A stretch of 64,000 nt of DNA from Limonium bicolor (taxonomy: Eukaryota > Streptophyta > Magnoliopsida > Caryophyllales > Plumbaginaceae), in NCBI GenBank assembly GCA_023374045.1, contig CM041777.1, forward strand, positions 485,437,594-485,501,593, read 5' to 3'. A program made the translations under genes and the position numbers. This document shows, in pieces, positions 10,745-22,437 of this stretch. Numbering within the stretch: position 1 is the first letter of the stretch; every line of letters begins with the position of its first letter. The notes under the pieces are model-generated. The model was not told the origin of the DNA and ran no database searches. It worked only from the letters and a program-made list of their open reading frames with translations.

Positions 10745-13700
10745 TGAAATATCCTTGAAGATTATAAATAGTTAAGACTTAATTACGTAATTATTAAAGC
10801 CAAATTATATAATTAATTAAGGCTAATGAGTCTTAATTTATTAAGGAGTTATAGAACCTTGATTATATTTACATATAATAAATTATACGGTTCAAAAGGT
10901 TATTAAACCTTCCAGGAAATGAAGAAGTTAAATAATATAATTTGAAAACAAGAATTAAATAATTATTAAGGCTAATTAAACCTTAATTACATATTTAAAT
11001 TAAAAAAATAATTATTAATTGAGGAGAGCTTATAAGCATAAGCTATAACTATATAAAATTTATATGATTTAAAAATTACTTATTTAGTCTTAATCATATA
11101 TTTAAGAAAATATGGAAATAGTCTATTAAACTCTGAGTCTATGGAAATAATCCTATACAAGAGGAGAAAACTAAAATCACCCGGCCTTAGTTCCTCATTG
11201 GTAATTTCTTAGCTCTAATAAATAACCTTTACCTCATTTGGGAACCATAAGTATCCGATATAACAAGTCTTATTCATCTAAGATAGCCTAATCCCAACCA
11301 CTTCTTTATTATGAAACCCTAACTGGCGAGCAACAAAGAGGCTCAGCGCCGCTTTTCTTCTTGTGCCTGGGCAGAAGTTCAATTGTCCTTTTCATCCTCT
11401 TCGTTCTCTCCTTGTCACTGCCCTTACGGTGGAAAAAAATCAGAGTAACTGCTGCCACTGGAAGACACACACACACATCCTGCGCTATGCTTCATTCTCT
11501 GCTTGTGATCGATTATTTGACAAACAAGAAGCATACACGCTCACCCTCTTCATTCTCTACTTGATTGCGTGTTTCTACAATAGTATATCATGGAAAGTCT
11601 GAAAGTACATTGCACACCAGATTCCATGTTTCCTTGTGTCGTGCTGATGCAAATACCCATAATACACCCAACATACCAGATTTTATACCCCTCCGCCTCT
11701 CACAAACCTTGTTTCTTGTCAATGCAAATCCTACACAAATAAATCACTTACTGCTGCACTTCACATACCACATTTAAATTGGACTGAAATTCCTAGGGTG
11801 CTGGCATACAACTCCACGTCTCTTCATTCGTTCTTGACAACGCGCCTCTTCAACGTTTAACCACTGTTTTCAATGTCATTTCTTCACTTATCTTAACGGT
11901 GACCTGCTCCAGCCACATACCAGATTGACGATGGACAAGCATACATGCTCTACACCCTTTTTCATGCTTCCCCTGTTAGTATGTTGCTGCAGCAATAGAA
12001 GGACACCAGCACTGCTGCATCTCATTGAAGAATAAAGCGTCTCGTTCTCTGTTTCTACAGAGTTTAACTCCCTTATGTCCTTCGATTCTTGAGCCCAGTT
12101 GGTATGTATGCTTCCTCTGTCAATTGTAACTGGAGAAGTTTATTTTTCCGTCGCACTGTGAGCAAATGATAAGCATATGAACAATATTCCTGCTGTCTCA
12201 TAATTAAAAAAATGATTATGATGGGAGCTTAATCTTTTCTGCCGTAACTTAGATACAAACAAACAGGAGCAGCAAGTGGGGACAATAGTATCTGATCTCT
12301 TGAGGCTGTTCGTTAATGCCAAAGACAAGTTGGTTTCTCCTCCTTCAGCCAAGAAATAGTGCGACGAGTATAATGCAACCTAGATTGGTCACCGGTTCTC
12401 ATAGCAGCATCGGCATTAACATGGTAATCATTTTATATTAGCTATACATGTGTTATTCATAGTACAACAGCTTAATTAGTTGGCTATCTATACAAAATCG
12501 ATGCATAGATTTACTTTACAAGTCCTGAAATGTCAACAAAAAAGTAATAATGATAATAAAACTAACAAAAAGAATGTGTGCAAACCGGATCCTTCCATCT
12601 GGATATCCTTATTCCCTCGTTCTCCCTTTCTCTCTATGGTACCTGCTGTTGCTATTTCTCACATCTATATAACAGAGATTTAAATGATAGTTGGTGGTAT
12701 AGGCCATGTTAAAGATGTGATCAATTTATTCAGTATTGAGGGGCATGGGTATATTTGATAAGTAGTGATGGTACATATGTGGGTACACGGCTAATTGCTT
12801 TGCTTGTTTTACCTTATGTGGCCAAACTACTCAACGAATTGACAAACTCAATTGCCTGGTTGGAAATGTGAATGGTTTTCAAAATGGTCATATGTATGTC
12901 ACTGTTTTGGATGTTTGGATTTACTATAAGCAAGAGAATCTTTATTTTATTCAATCATTATTTAATTCAATGTCATAGTACATTTGAAAAATGGTGAAAC
13001 GAGTGTTTACTCATGAGCTAAGGAGGAGATATTAGTAATACATTTTATTTACATATTTATGATATCGGAAATAATGATTATTCTAGTTGTCTTGCATTAC
13101 TGTACTTAGATAACTCAAATTTACGGTGGATGACGCAGCTTAAATAAATTGAATATACTAGAATCTAAGTGATTATTTATATAAGTAAAAATTACGGTAG
13201 AAATATGGTTGGGTATAGATGTAATGGGGGTTGTTTGATACAATAGGTTTGAAGATTAAAAGAAGAAAATGAATTCAGTTGTAAAACTAGCCTAATTGGT
13301 AATGGCTTTTAGAATGTAAATCAAAATCAAATTTTGAGCTTAGGAAATAAAAAGGGTTTTAGTTGAGTTAAAGTTAGTAAATTGGGTTTTTAGTCAACTG
13401 ATTAAATTTTTGTAATGGGTTTAAACTCAAGAGAGAGGTGAATGGAAATACTAATAATGAAGTGGGTCAAGTCTAGATGGGTTAAATAGTATTAATAAAT
13501 TGACGGGTTAAAATGATTAAGGAATGTGTTCTATAAAATTTGTATTAGTTTGTAAAGTTATTAAGTAGTATTAATCGTGTGAGAAGTTAGAGTGTTATAT
13601 ATGTATATATAATGGGTTAATAGTAGACTTTATGAGATGTGTATGCATGATGTATGAATACATATGTGTATAAGTAGTTAGAGGATTAAATAAGAGAGAA

Positions 13701-16071
13701 ATGAACTTATAAGATATAGTATGATTGAATTCGAATTATAAGGTTGGAAGTTATTTGGCTAAATAACGTAACGCCATTAAGGATATTAGCAATTAATAAA
13801 ACTTATGTATTATAAGTACAATATGAAGATTAGGATTAAATTTTAGACTATGGTCTATATTGTTATAAATGTTACAACAATTATGAAATATTAATGTTAT
13901 TAATGAAACTAGTACAAGTGATGAAATAATAAGGTTATAAGATAATGTGGAGTTCAAATAGACTTTGGAAGTTTAGTAATGTATTATATAATGTTGCATA
14001 CCCTTAGGATTATAATCCAAGTATGGGTCTGTGTTGAATAACACAACTAAATGAGGTTAATTACCTTACGTAAAATGATAAGATATATCATTTAATAAAT
14101 GAGTTTTATAATTCTTACATACATATATATATGTATTCATATAAGGACATATGAAATGAATGGGTTATATGATATGGTTGGAAACCATATAATATTACAT
14201 AAGAGACGTTATGAGATGGGAAGATGAATTATAACACATTATATATAAGTTCTTATGTTAAAGTATAAACTATTAAATGGTGAGTGAATTATATAATACA
14301 AGAGTTATAATATGAATTATATAAATTTATGTACTTGGATAAACTAACCAAGTCAACACAATCGGCCAAGTCAACCCAATTGACCAAAGAGGTCAAGTGA
14401 TCAACTCATAACTTGAAAGGAGGAATAAAGATTTATAAGACAATGATATAACTAACATATAGTAACAAACTATATGGAAGTGTGTATTATATACAAATAA
14501 CAAAACTATGAATAAATGAGATGGGTTACTTGGATTGGATCCTAAGTAGTAAATGGATACCACATGTTAATTACAATATAGTTAGAGGGTGATTTAGCTA
14601 ATCCCAAACTGTTTAAAATCCAAATGATAAACGTGGAACAATCACGGGGTAACTACTAGGGGGATTAGTGGCTAGTCGGGGTACCGAATTAGTCCGTATT
14701 ACAGAGAGCTGATATGTAGTTTGTATTCCAGAGTTGAGTGCAATAGATGACGTACGCTATAGGACGGCTACGAGGAGTACCGGACGAGCGTGAATCTTCA
14801 TGCTGGTGTTTCGTCGGTGTATGGTATGTTAATTGTGTGGTATGAAGGTCCTAAGGATTTTCCTGAGGTCCAGACATTGTGTGTTTAATTGTTAAGAGCG
14901 ATGTCTGTGATTTATGTATATTATCTTGTATACTGTATTGCTCAACACCATTGTTTTTTATATTATGCAAACGTCTTATGACTGGAAGTTTATACATCTA
15001 AACTGGAAAAAGACTAGATGACCTTTAGTTATTATGAGTACCTAGCTGAAGGTCAACTATTATAGTCTTAACTGATGGATTAAATATTGTATCACTGACT
15101 AAAGGGCTAACTTATAAAGAGAGGAATCCAGACTGTTTCGACTTTCTGGTTGCACATCGTGATCACTACGAGGGACTATATCAAGAGTCACTCAAGGGAA
15201 TCCATTGTCCACATTCGACGATGGCAGAGGGCACTGCTGTTGGTGCACAGGTTTAGACCGAATCGGTCACCTTTAAGGCAAATATATTATCCAGGGCCAT
15301 AAGGTCGGCTGGTAACGGTTCCTTTGGAACCCAGGGGACTACTATCCATTATCAAGTTGTTAAGGGTTGTCCTAACATGACGCCCGAGGTGGAAATTAAT
15401 TGGAAGGTTAAGTGGTTGGTTTGAGAGGATAAGGGCCATGAGGCCAACTAACAAGTACGGTTAATTAATACGCATCTTGTTTGGTTATTGTTATGGGTTA
15501 TTGGTGTTTGATTGTTTGGTTGATATTTACTATTATGTGATGATATTGTTGTGAACTATTATGTGTTTACTTAACATTTACAGTTATTATTATTATTGTA
15601 TTGGTACAACATGTAAAGAATCTAATATCAAGATGGTTAAACGACTTAAGGGATCCGAATGATTTAAGACTACATTTAGCATACCAGCATATAGTTTGCT
15701 GAGCCTTTCAGTGGGCCAAACATTTCAGGTTATCGAATGAAGACACAAGCCAGAGTGCGGGACACAGGGTAGCTGATGTGTTTTCAATAAACACCTTTTA
15801 GTTTTATTATGTACTATATTATGGAGTTGTTGTATTGGGTTAGTTGCTCATTTGTTTATTTGGATTGTAAGTTTAAGATTGTTCAGTATCTCGTCATCAC
15901 AGCGGTGTGGAGTTAAAGTTGATGGATGGAGTAAGGTTGCCTTGTTACTCATATGGGTGAGTAACGGCGTGTAACACCAAACGTTAGTTAGTTTTATTTT
16001 CCGCTGTGAATTATATTTTGTTATGCTACGACTTGCGCCTATATTACAGGATTAGGATTAGGGGTGTTACA
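10745..16071 (+). repeat. Element A 5' LTR
   Basis: The LTR starts TGAAATATCC, ends GGGGTGTTACA and is 5327 bp long. It matches the split 3' LTR (22438-24372 plus 39149-42240) along its length with scattered substitutions and small indels. It preserves the uninterrupted target sites of two later insertions: CCAGT at 12095-12099, where element B entered the other copy, and the GATGGC ending at 15225, where element C entered. It also shows the site at about 11910-11930 uninterrupted by the LINE. Two gene-like stretches lie near 12240-12360 and 12700-12930. The remainder is AT-rich and non-coding. Confidence 0.88.
12230..12930 (+). other. Gene-like coding stretches inside element A LTR, unrecognised
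   Basis: At 12265-12357 the plus strand reads a peptide containing VSDLLRLFVNAKDKLVSPPS and ends in a stop. The 3' LTR copy (about 39325-39411) preserves most of it. At about 12750-12930 both LTR copies encode a stretch with PYVAKLLNELTNS and GNVNGFQNGHMYV; the 3' copy has a slightly longer open frame (39807-39989). Splice-like borders (ACAG before 12676, GTAATC near 12423) lie between them. The pattern suggests exons of a host gene carried in the LTR, but I do not recognise the gene, and chance cannot be excluded. Confidence 0.3.
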
Positions 16072-16076
16072 AAAAG

Positions 16077-16104
16077 TGGTATCAGAGTGGAGTACCGCTC
16101 TGAT
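16077..16104 (+). other. Element A primer-binding site within a hairpin
   Basis: TGGTATCAGAG starts five bases after the LTR end and matches the 3' end complement of plant initiator tRNA-Met, the common primer site. Bases 16081-16090 (ATCAGAGTGG) can pair with 16095-16104 (CCGCTCTGAT) across a 4-base loop with one G-T wobble. Element B has the same arrangement with a perfect stem. Confidence 0.8.
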
Positions 16105-16294
16105 GATGAGATATTAGGATTAAGGGACAGTGAGCGTAGGACTTACCATGGATAAACGGGAACGTCTGTGAGGTACGAGACTTTTAGAGTCCCAACCGTG
16201 CTTAGAGCACGAAAGCATATTCTAAACTAACGTGTGTTTCCTTGTGTTTGCAACACGGTATTTACCGAGTACTTATATACGACACCTAATTCTC

Positions 16295-16520
16295 AGTTGT
16301 CGAGTAGAGGTAGAGGTCACCAAAAGTGGGACATGTCGGGGAATAATAGAGGTCCTACAATCTCGAATAGCGTTGAGACAACAGCGGCCGCTCTAGAGTG
16401 TTGGGAGAACTTCCTGGGAAACAGTGGTGGTACCCCACCCACCGCTGCCCATATCTCGAATATCACCTATAGAGGCAATGTAGTGAAAGACGTTAAGGAG
16501 ACGGCAGATCCCTCCTGATC
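16295..16520 (+). pseudogene. Element A possible gag N-terminal remnant
   Basis: An open stretch starting at 16234 includes SSRGRGHQKWDMSGNNRG and then TTAAALECWENF. This loosely recalls the start of element B gag, an RGRGRG-rich start followed by an IVAAALGHMGY stretch, and it sits at the corresponding distance from the primer site. It stops at 16516 with no continuing gag. The resemblance is short and could be coincidental. Confidence 0.3.
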
Positions 16521-19500
16521 AGGAAGACTGAAGTGATTGTTGTAATAACAAGATAGATAAAAGAACTGATGAATAGGTAAATCAATAAGGACCGGGGGTC
16601 CCGATAGTTACGCACTATCTAGTAGCGTTACTTATACGCAGTAAAAATTATACATTAAACCCTGCTTCGAAGAGGGATAGAAATAAGACATCGAAACCCT
16701 GTCCAGTTAACAAAGGAAAGCACCAGCGAGTGCACGTGAAGAGTGAAAGATAGAATGACGAGTCTAAAACGACTACAAAATTTCATAACATGCGGAATCA
16801 ATTACCGCTTAGAAGTCTCTCCTAGGAAGGGATGACTTCAACCAAATACAACTTAGAAAGTTCAGAAGAACCTAGCCTACAACCGCAATAACCGTGCAGA
16901 GTTACGAAACAAAATTAACTTAAAATTGCTACAATGCAACACCTAATCAAGAAATTTCGTAACAAGGACATCTAGAGTACTCCATCAGCTAGACCCAAAG
17001 CACCACGAGGTAGCTACAAGGGGCAGACCCCAGCTTGTACAACCAGATGGGGGAAGGAGTCACCCAGGGGCAGAATACTTCGAACCTTGCGGGAACTTTA
17101 GGCGCTGGTATTAGTACCCAGCGTGATCTAGGTAACCACAACTCCTTAACTTAATAAACTGACTGCATGAACACATGAGTCAGGAACTTCCTACTACCAT
17201 GATGAATATCTGAAACGAAGCTCGATAAGAGCCTAACTTAGACAGCCCAGCAATAGGACCACCCTAAGAATCTCACATACTTTAACAAACCTTTTAACAA
17301 CCATAATATTACCCCTTCCAAACTAGAAACGCCTAAGCCATACTCAAAGGAACAAAGCGTCAAACAGACCAACAATGCTAAACCAATAACTCATCCTGCA
17401 TGGTGCACTTGCTACAGCAAGCGCTATAACAATCAATACATTAACCATTCCGTCTACCCCGCGCACTTGCCACAACAAGTGCTGCAACTACAAACGAATT
17501 CTATGAGACCATGTAGACCACAAGGTATGACACCATGGCTACCGGTAACCACCAATTATTCGAACAACTTTCGTACAAAATCCGTGATTACAACCTATCA
17601 CAAATAGAGTCACAAAACCCTTTAAAAAATTGAGGCCTACGAACCCCGGGAGGACCGATGAGTCCGACCATTACAACTAAAGGGCACACACCAGCCCGTA
17701 ACAAACTACATTCGTTAAACATTAATAATCATTAACATCGGCTTACAAGCCAAACACCATAAACATATACCAGCATTAGATGCCAATCACTACTAGTGAT
17801 AAGTGTTGAGTTCGTAGGACCGACACAACCTTATATGAAACTTTGTAACACTTCCTGGATGCTCCGCCATCATTAGTGACGGTAGGAAAGCAAGGAATCG
17901 AAGTACACCAGCTATAGACAGCTAGGATATATCCAATTTAATGAATGAGGTACCAAATGTGAATACTCGTGAGTAACAACTCACTCCCCAATATATAGGG
18001 AATTGTATAAGAAAGTATGATCCTGTAACGATCAGGGCCAATTCTATGCCCAAAATGGCACACACCAACACACAATAAATACCGGGAAAAAGAAAGAACA
18101 TGTTAGTCCTCAATAGGACCAATGATGAGCACGTTATACTGCAACACAGTTATTACCTAAACCAACCCGTAAATGTGAATTGGCATTAAATACTTACACA
18201 ATTAACATCCAAAGTACTACCTTTACCAAGGAGTACCATAACCAACAAGAATGAACAAACATCGAGATAAAATTTTATAACCGTTATTCCATTTGATCAC
18301 ACTGATCATTAGACGAAGTTCCCACATTAAGGAATGGCTACCGCCATTGGTGTCCCGCTATTTAATAGGTGACAAATATGGGTACGTACTTAAGACAAGT
18401 CGTCTACTAACATGACGACTGTCAGTAATAAAAATAATGTGAGTTAAACGATGGCAATAGCCTAATCAATACTACGAGACCCTAACTTTAAACACTGTGA
18501 CACAAACCTAAGTGAAGGTTTCTAATATACCACTATAAGGACGAGTTCAGGAGAGCGAAAAGTATCGCCTCCAACTACCTTCCAATATATGCCACTAGAG
18601 CAACAACACCTAAAATGATACAACAAATGATGAAAACTGGTTAAAGACCCAACTACAATGGGGACTTCCATAAAAGAAGAGAACAAAGATCTTCACCATG
18701 AAGTCCGGAATTACACTAAAGGATGTAACCCAGGAAAAAGGTAAAGTTACAAGCACTATAAATAAGTGCTATAAACGAATAAATAACCCACACAAATACA
18801 AGAGCTTGAAAACGATCAACCAGCGCTAAACCGCGCACAAATAAACTGATAACGGTAATTTGGAGTCAATACATGGAATCACTTTAATAAAGAACTTATT
18901 AACCAATAGACCAACATGGACTTGCCAATGCAGGAGGTCAAAAAAAAATTCCTTTAAAACATCAGTAAACTTACGTCAACAATGAAACCAATGGCAGATG
19001 AGGAAAATCACCTTGTACCATCACAATACGAACCGCACCATTAGGGCGAAATAGCGCGAGCACACATCTAATGGAAGATATGTAATCATACCCATTGGGC
19101 AGGAGACCTAGAGAACAAAATTTCACTCGGGACACGCCCCAACACTAAATAAAAAGGGAGATTGACAACAGAATACTTCACAAACGTGTGACAAACACTA
19201 CGAGTATACAAAACGGGATATGGGACGACTGCACTCCATAGGAGCTTGTGGGCTTGACATACTTATTTGTAAGTTAGTCAAGTAAGTAGTAATGCATCAG
19301 TAGGGTACCCCATACATGTAGACAAGTAGTGTAAGGAACACAACAAGTAGTCAACTCCGTGCCAAGGTTAGTGATGCAAATCCAGACCAATACAACTAGT
19401 TACCTCGAATAAATTGATGAGAAAAGTCCCAGTTAACCAATGAGACTAGAGGAACCAAAAACCTCGAGTATAACACGACTAAAGTCGTAACTCCATAAAA

Positions 19501-21092
19501 GAATGGTTAACACAATAACGTTATAGAAAACCTTCTAAAAGACGAAAGAGCCGATATTCAACTAAATGACAAGGCATGAAAACCCATTAAACGGGCTAGT
19601 AAATATAAAAATCCTAATAAGGATCAAGAGTTACTTACACAAGCACAATCCTGGTCATCCAAAAGAACATATTTAATGATAATAATAGCCACCCGGAAGA
19701 GGGGCATAAAGAGAACTATCCTCCAAACGAAAACCACAAGGTAATACGGTATGATGTAACAACCACCGTATGCTCAAATTTAGAGCAATGGTATGCTTTC
19801 ACCCAAAGCGGGTTGAACATAAACACAATACCATACAATAAAATAAAGGCAAAGCTAGTATACCAGCGAATGCCTCAAGCTATATAGCAAATATACAATA
19901 ACTTGCAACCGTCGTAATAATAAGGTATGGCGCACACGGAAGCGACCATTGTAAACAACCATTAATAATAAATACGTTGGCGAATAACAGACGAGTGAAA
20001 CTCACATAAAACTCAATTATAAGGAACTAAAATTGAGACAGGCTATACAACAGCCTAGACCATTCAAGGAAACGCTCCAAATAAATGCAGCGTTCAATAC
20101 TATATAACCACACAGAAAAACATGAGTGTACACTTACACTCCGGGTGGAATAACACGAAAAATAGAAAACATATGAAACATACCAGGGGACAAATGCCCC
20201 AGCTGCCTAAGAGCATACCCATACGGGATGCCGAAAGATGTAGAACATAAAGATGAGAACAACAAATGGCTTCTCTTAGCACAAAGCAGGGCGAACTATA
20301 CTAACATTGTTGTTTGACCGTCATATAGGAAGATACAATGTTTATCAACAAGAAGTAACTACAACTAACGTATTACTCTGGAACAAAACAACCTGGAGAC
20401 ACGGAATGACAAGAATTATCTTCGTGGATTTATAGGCTAATATATCTCAAAATTTCAGAGACTAGTGCAAAGAGCACTAAGGACAAACAATAGCCAATGT
20501 CATACTTCACCTCAACTAGAAACCAATGAGTGACGATAATAACAATTCAAAATATATTCCGTGCTAGTAATCCAGAACATTTGGATACGATTTAGACCTA
20601 ATCGTGTGCATGTATAATTAATGATACCGCACCGATTGAGATACCCCTATTTCCAAATTAAGAAAAGACCGTGAATGACACTGTCTTATTTGAACAAGGT
20701 CAGCAATAACTTGCTGCCAATAAACCATCTATAATATGTCTTTAGGAATGAAAAGGGAAAACCAAGCCCTATTACGTGGGTATGCACCTCGCTACGGAGC
20801 GAGTGGGCCCATTAGAACATGTTAGGGAGAGCGCACAAAGTACTCCACGCCCTTGGCTAAAAAAGCACACACCTCACCCTTAGTATATTTTTCCTTTTAG
20901 AGCCAATTGACTAGAGATAGACCCGTCTCTCGAATATGACAAGACTCCACTCCGAAGTTTCATTAGGGAAACGAGGGAGACCAGGAACAAGACCATTAAA
21001 GGGTCTAAGTCCTTTGGTCGAACCATGGGAGTTGGAGAACTCTAGGAGAGCCAAGTAGCAAACGCTCTTGGCATAGCTACTGTTGTATACTT
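16521..21092 (+). other. Element A non-coding interior
   Basis: No gag-pol reading frame can be recognised in about 4.6 kb. All open stretches are short and scattered. The base composition is rich in A and C on the plus strand, unlike element B pol. Part of it is shared with the interior of element C: 19158-19380 aligns with about 47957-48180, both beginning around TTGACAACAGAATACTTCAC. It also holds GCACTTG...CAAGTGC hairpins at 17405-17424 and 17463-17482, a counterpart of which lies in element C. Conservation between two different elements fits a non-autonomous interior that is kept for cis functions. Confidence 0.6.
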
Positions 21093-21129
21093 GTGGGGTA
21101 CGGGGGAGTAACCCTTTTAAGGGGGGTAG
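21093..21129 (+). other. Post-pol-position duplicate polypurine-like motif, element A
   Basis: The sequence includes GGGGTACGGGGGAGTAACC followed by CTTTTAAGGGGGGTAG. It is a near copy of the true polypurine tract before 22438 and of the motifs at 8076, 34559 and 50271. In element B this motif lies just after the pol stop codon, so it marks where pol would have ended in A. Confidence 0.7.
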
Positions 21130-21167
21130 AGCCTCTTGGCAGTACACAGGGTACACTAAGTTTTGGT

Positions 21168-21275
21168 GGGTGTGTATGTGGGGCATACTTAAACTATGTT
21201 TGTTTATATATGTGTGTATGCGGGGCATACTTAAACTATGTTTGCTTGTATATGTGCGTACGTGGGCCATACTTA
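21168..21275 (+). repeat. Short tandem repeat in element A 3' UTR
   Basis: Units of roughly 45 bp contain TGTGTATG, GGGGCATACTTAAACTATG and a TTTGTTTATATA-like tail. Two copies are nearly identical and a third is diverged (GGGCCATACTTAG). Confidence 0.75.
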
Positions 21276-22139
21276 GTTAGTTGTTGGATGTGCATTTGTG
21301 CACTCGTATGTGTGTTAAGTATCCTATGAGATACTTGGTTGCATGTGTTTATACATTTGCTTATGATGTATCCTACGTGATACTTGTATGATATTTTGAT
21401 ATGTATACATATATACTTGACAAAAACCTGCCAAACTTGTTAATTCTAATGTGGGAATACTAGTAAGAGGGAGTATAAACTCCAGTAATATCGGTATGGA
21501 ACCATTTAGTAGCCTAGTGGAAGTTAAAACCTCTAGGAAATGGATGGGTGGTGAATTAAAGGAACTTTGTTCTATGGTTGAGATAAGTACAATCATTTGT
21601 GTCTATGACTAGATTAATGATACTAGTTGGTTTGTGTATCTACTGAACACAATGTGACAAAAATAATAGAGTATAAGACTAGAACTAGTTAAATAAATTG
21701 GTTGGTTGAAATTGACGTAGGAGGTCAAACTTGGTCCTAGTCAGATCAAGGGAGGCTGAACACAAATTGGGGTGGAAGGATAGTCCAGCACTGACGCTGA
21801 CTACGTCGGAGTTGGATGATTCCCGAAACTCCCTACAAGTGGACACAAATATGTGTAGATGATGAGCTTAAATATTGTGGAGATTAGGTGACACTACCCA
21901 AGGGACTGTGGACCATAGAGTTCTTTGTCGTTAAGACCGCTCTCCCGCGGGTAGCTATAGACGTTTGGTTATATGTGCATTTATGCACTTGGTGGTAGTG
22001 TGTGAGTATCATTTGAGATAATAGTTAGATATATACGTACCTATATGTTTGTGAATGTGGTGGACTCAGGAAAGTCCTTTGCTATGGTTTTCACCATCGA
22101 TGGTTGAGTGTATGTGTATGATTGTTTCATTTTGGTTGG

Positions 22140-22260
22140 AACATAGGTGCACTATCGTTGCACTAGCTAGTCGATGTGCACTCTTGTTGCACTTTGACTG
22201 TTTATATGTGTACTCTTGTTACACTTTGGGTTGATATACATGTGCACTTGTTGTGCCTCA
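22140..22260 (+). repeat. GTGCACT...TTGCACT repeat cluster in element A 3' UTR
   Basis: Diverged units of the form GTGCACTCTTGTTGCACTTT recur three to four times at about 35-50 bp spacing. The motif resembles the GCACTTG hairpin seen in the interiors of A and C, but the relation is uncertain. Confidence 0.5.
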
Positions 22261-22414
22261 GTGGTTATTATTGTGGATGTTATCGAGATGATATGTGCTA
22301 GACATGCACTGGGAGATAAAGTTGTTGAGATACGGGACTTGATCCCTAGAGTTGAGATTAGTATGGAACTAATGTTCTAGGACTATTTGAATTGGGGAAT
22401 ATGACTTCGGGACG

Positions 22415-22437
22415 AAGTTCTTTTAAGAGGGATAGAC
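22415..22437 (+). other. Polypurine tract of element A
   Basis: GTTCTTTTAAGAGGGATAGAC directly precedes the 3' LTR start TGAAATATCC. The position and composition match the tracts of E, B and C. Confidence 0.8.

Larger units (their letters stand above)
21130..22414 (+). other. Element A 3' untranslated region
   Basis: About 1.3 kb of non-coding sequence separates the duplicate polypurine motif from the true tract. It includes two repeat clusters (21168-21275 and 22140-22260) and a block at 21725-21850 that is conserved with elements E and C. I see no gene. Confidence 0.6.

Noticed and set aside
16384..16397. GCGGCCGCTCTAGA, identical to a cloning-vector polylinker segment
   Set aside because: The flanking bases do not continue the vector sequence and the stretch lies in the element A gag-like remnant, so a chance match is more likely than vector contamination.
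17655..17680. GATGAGTCC resembling a hammerhead ribozyme core
   Set aside because: The core reads CCGATGA instead of CTGATGA and no GAAA segment with matching stems follows at a suitable distance.
20911..21270. Minus-strand open stretch of 119 codons in element A
   Set aside because: It spans the duplicate polypurine motif and the tandem repeat, and its repetitive peptide (SLSMP..HTY) only mirrors that DNA repeat.
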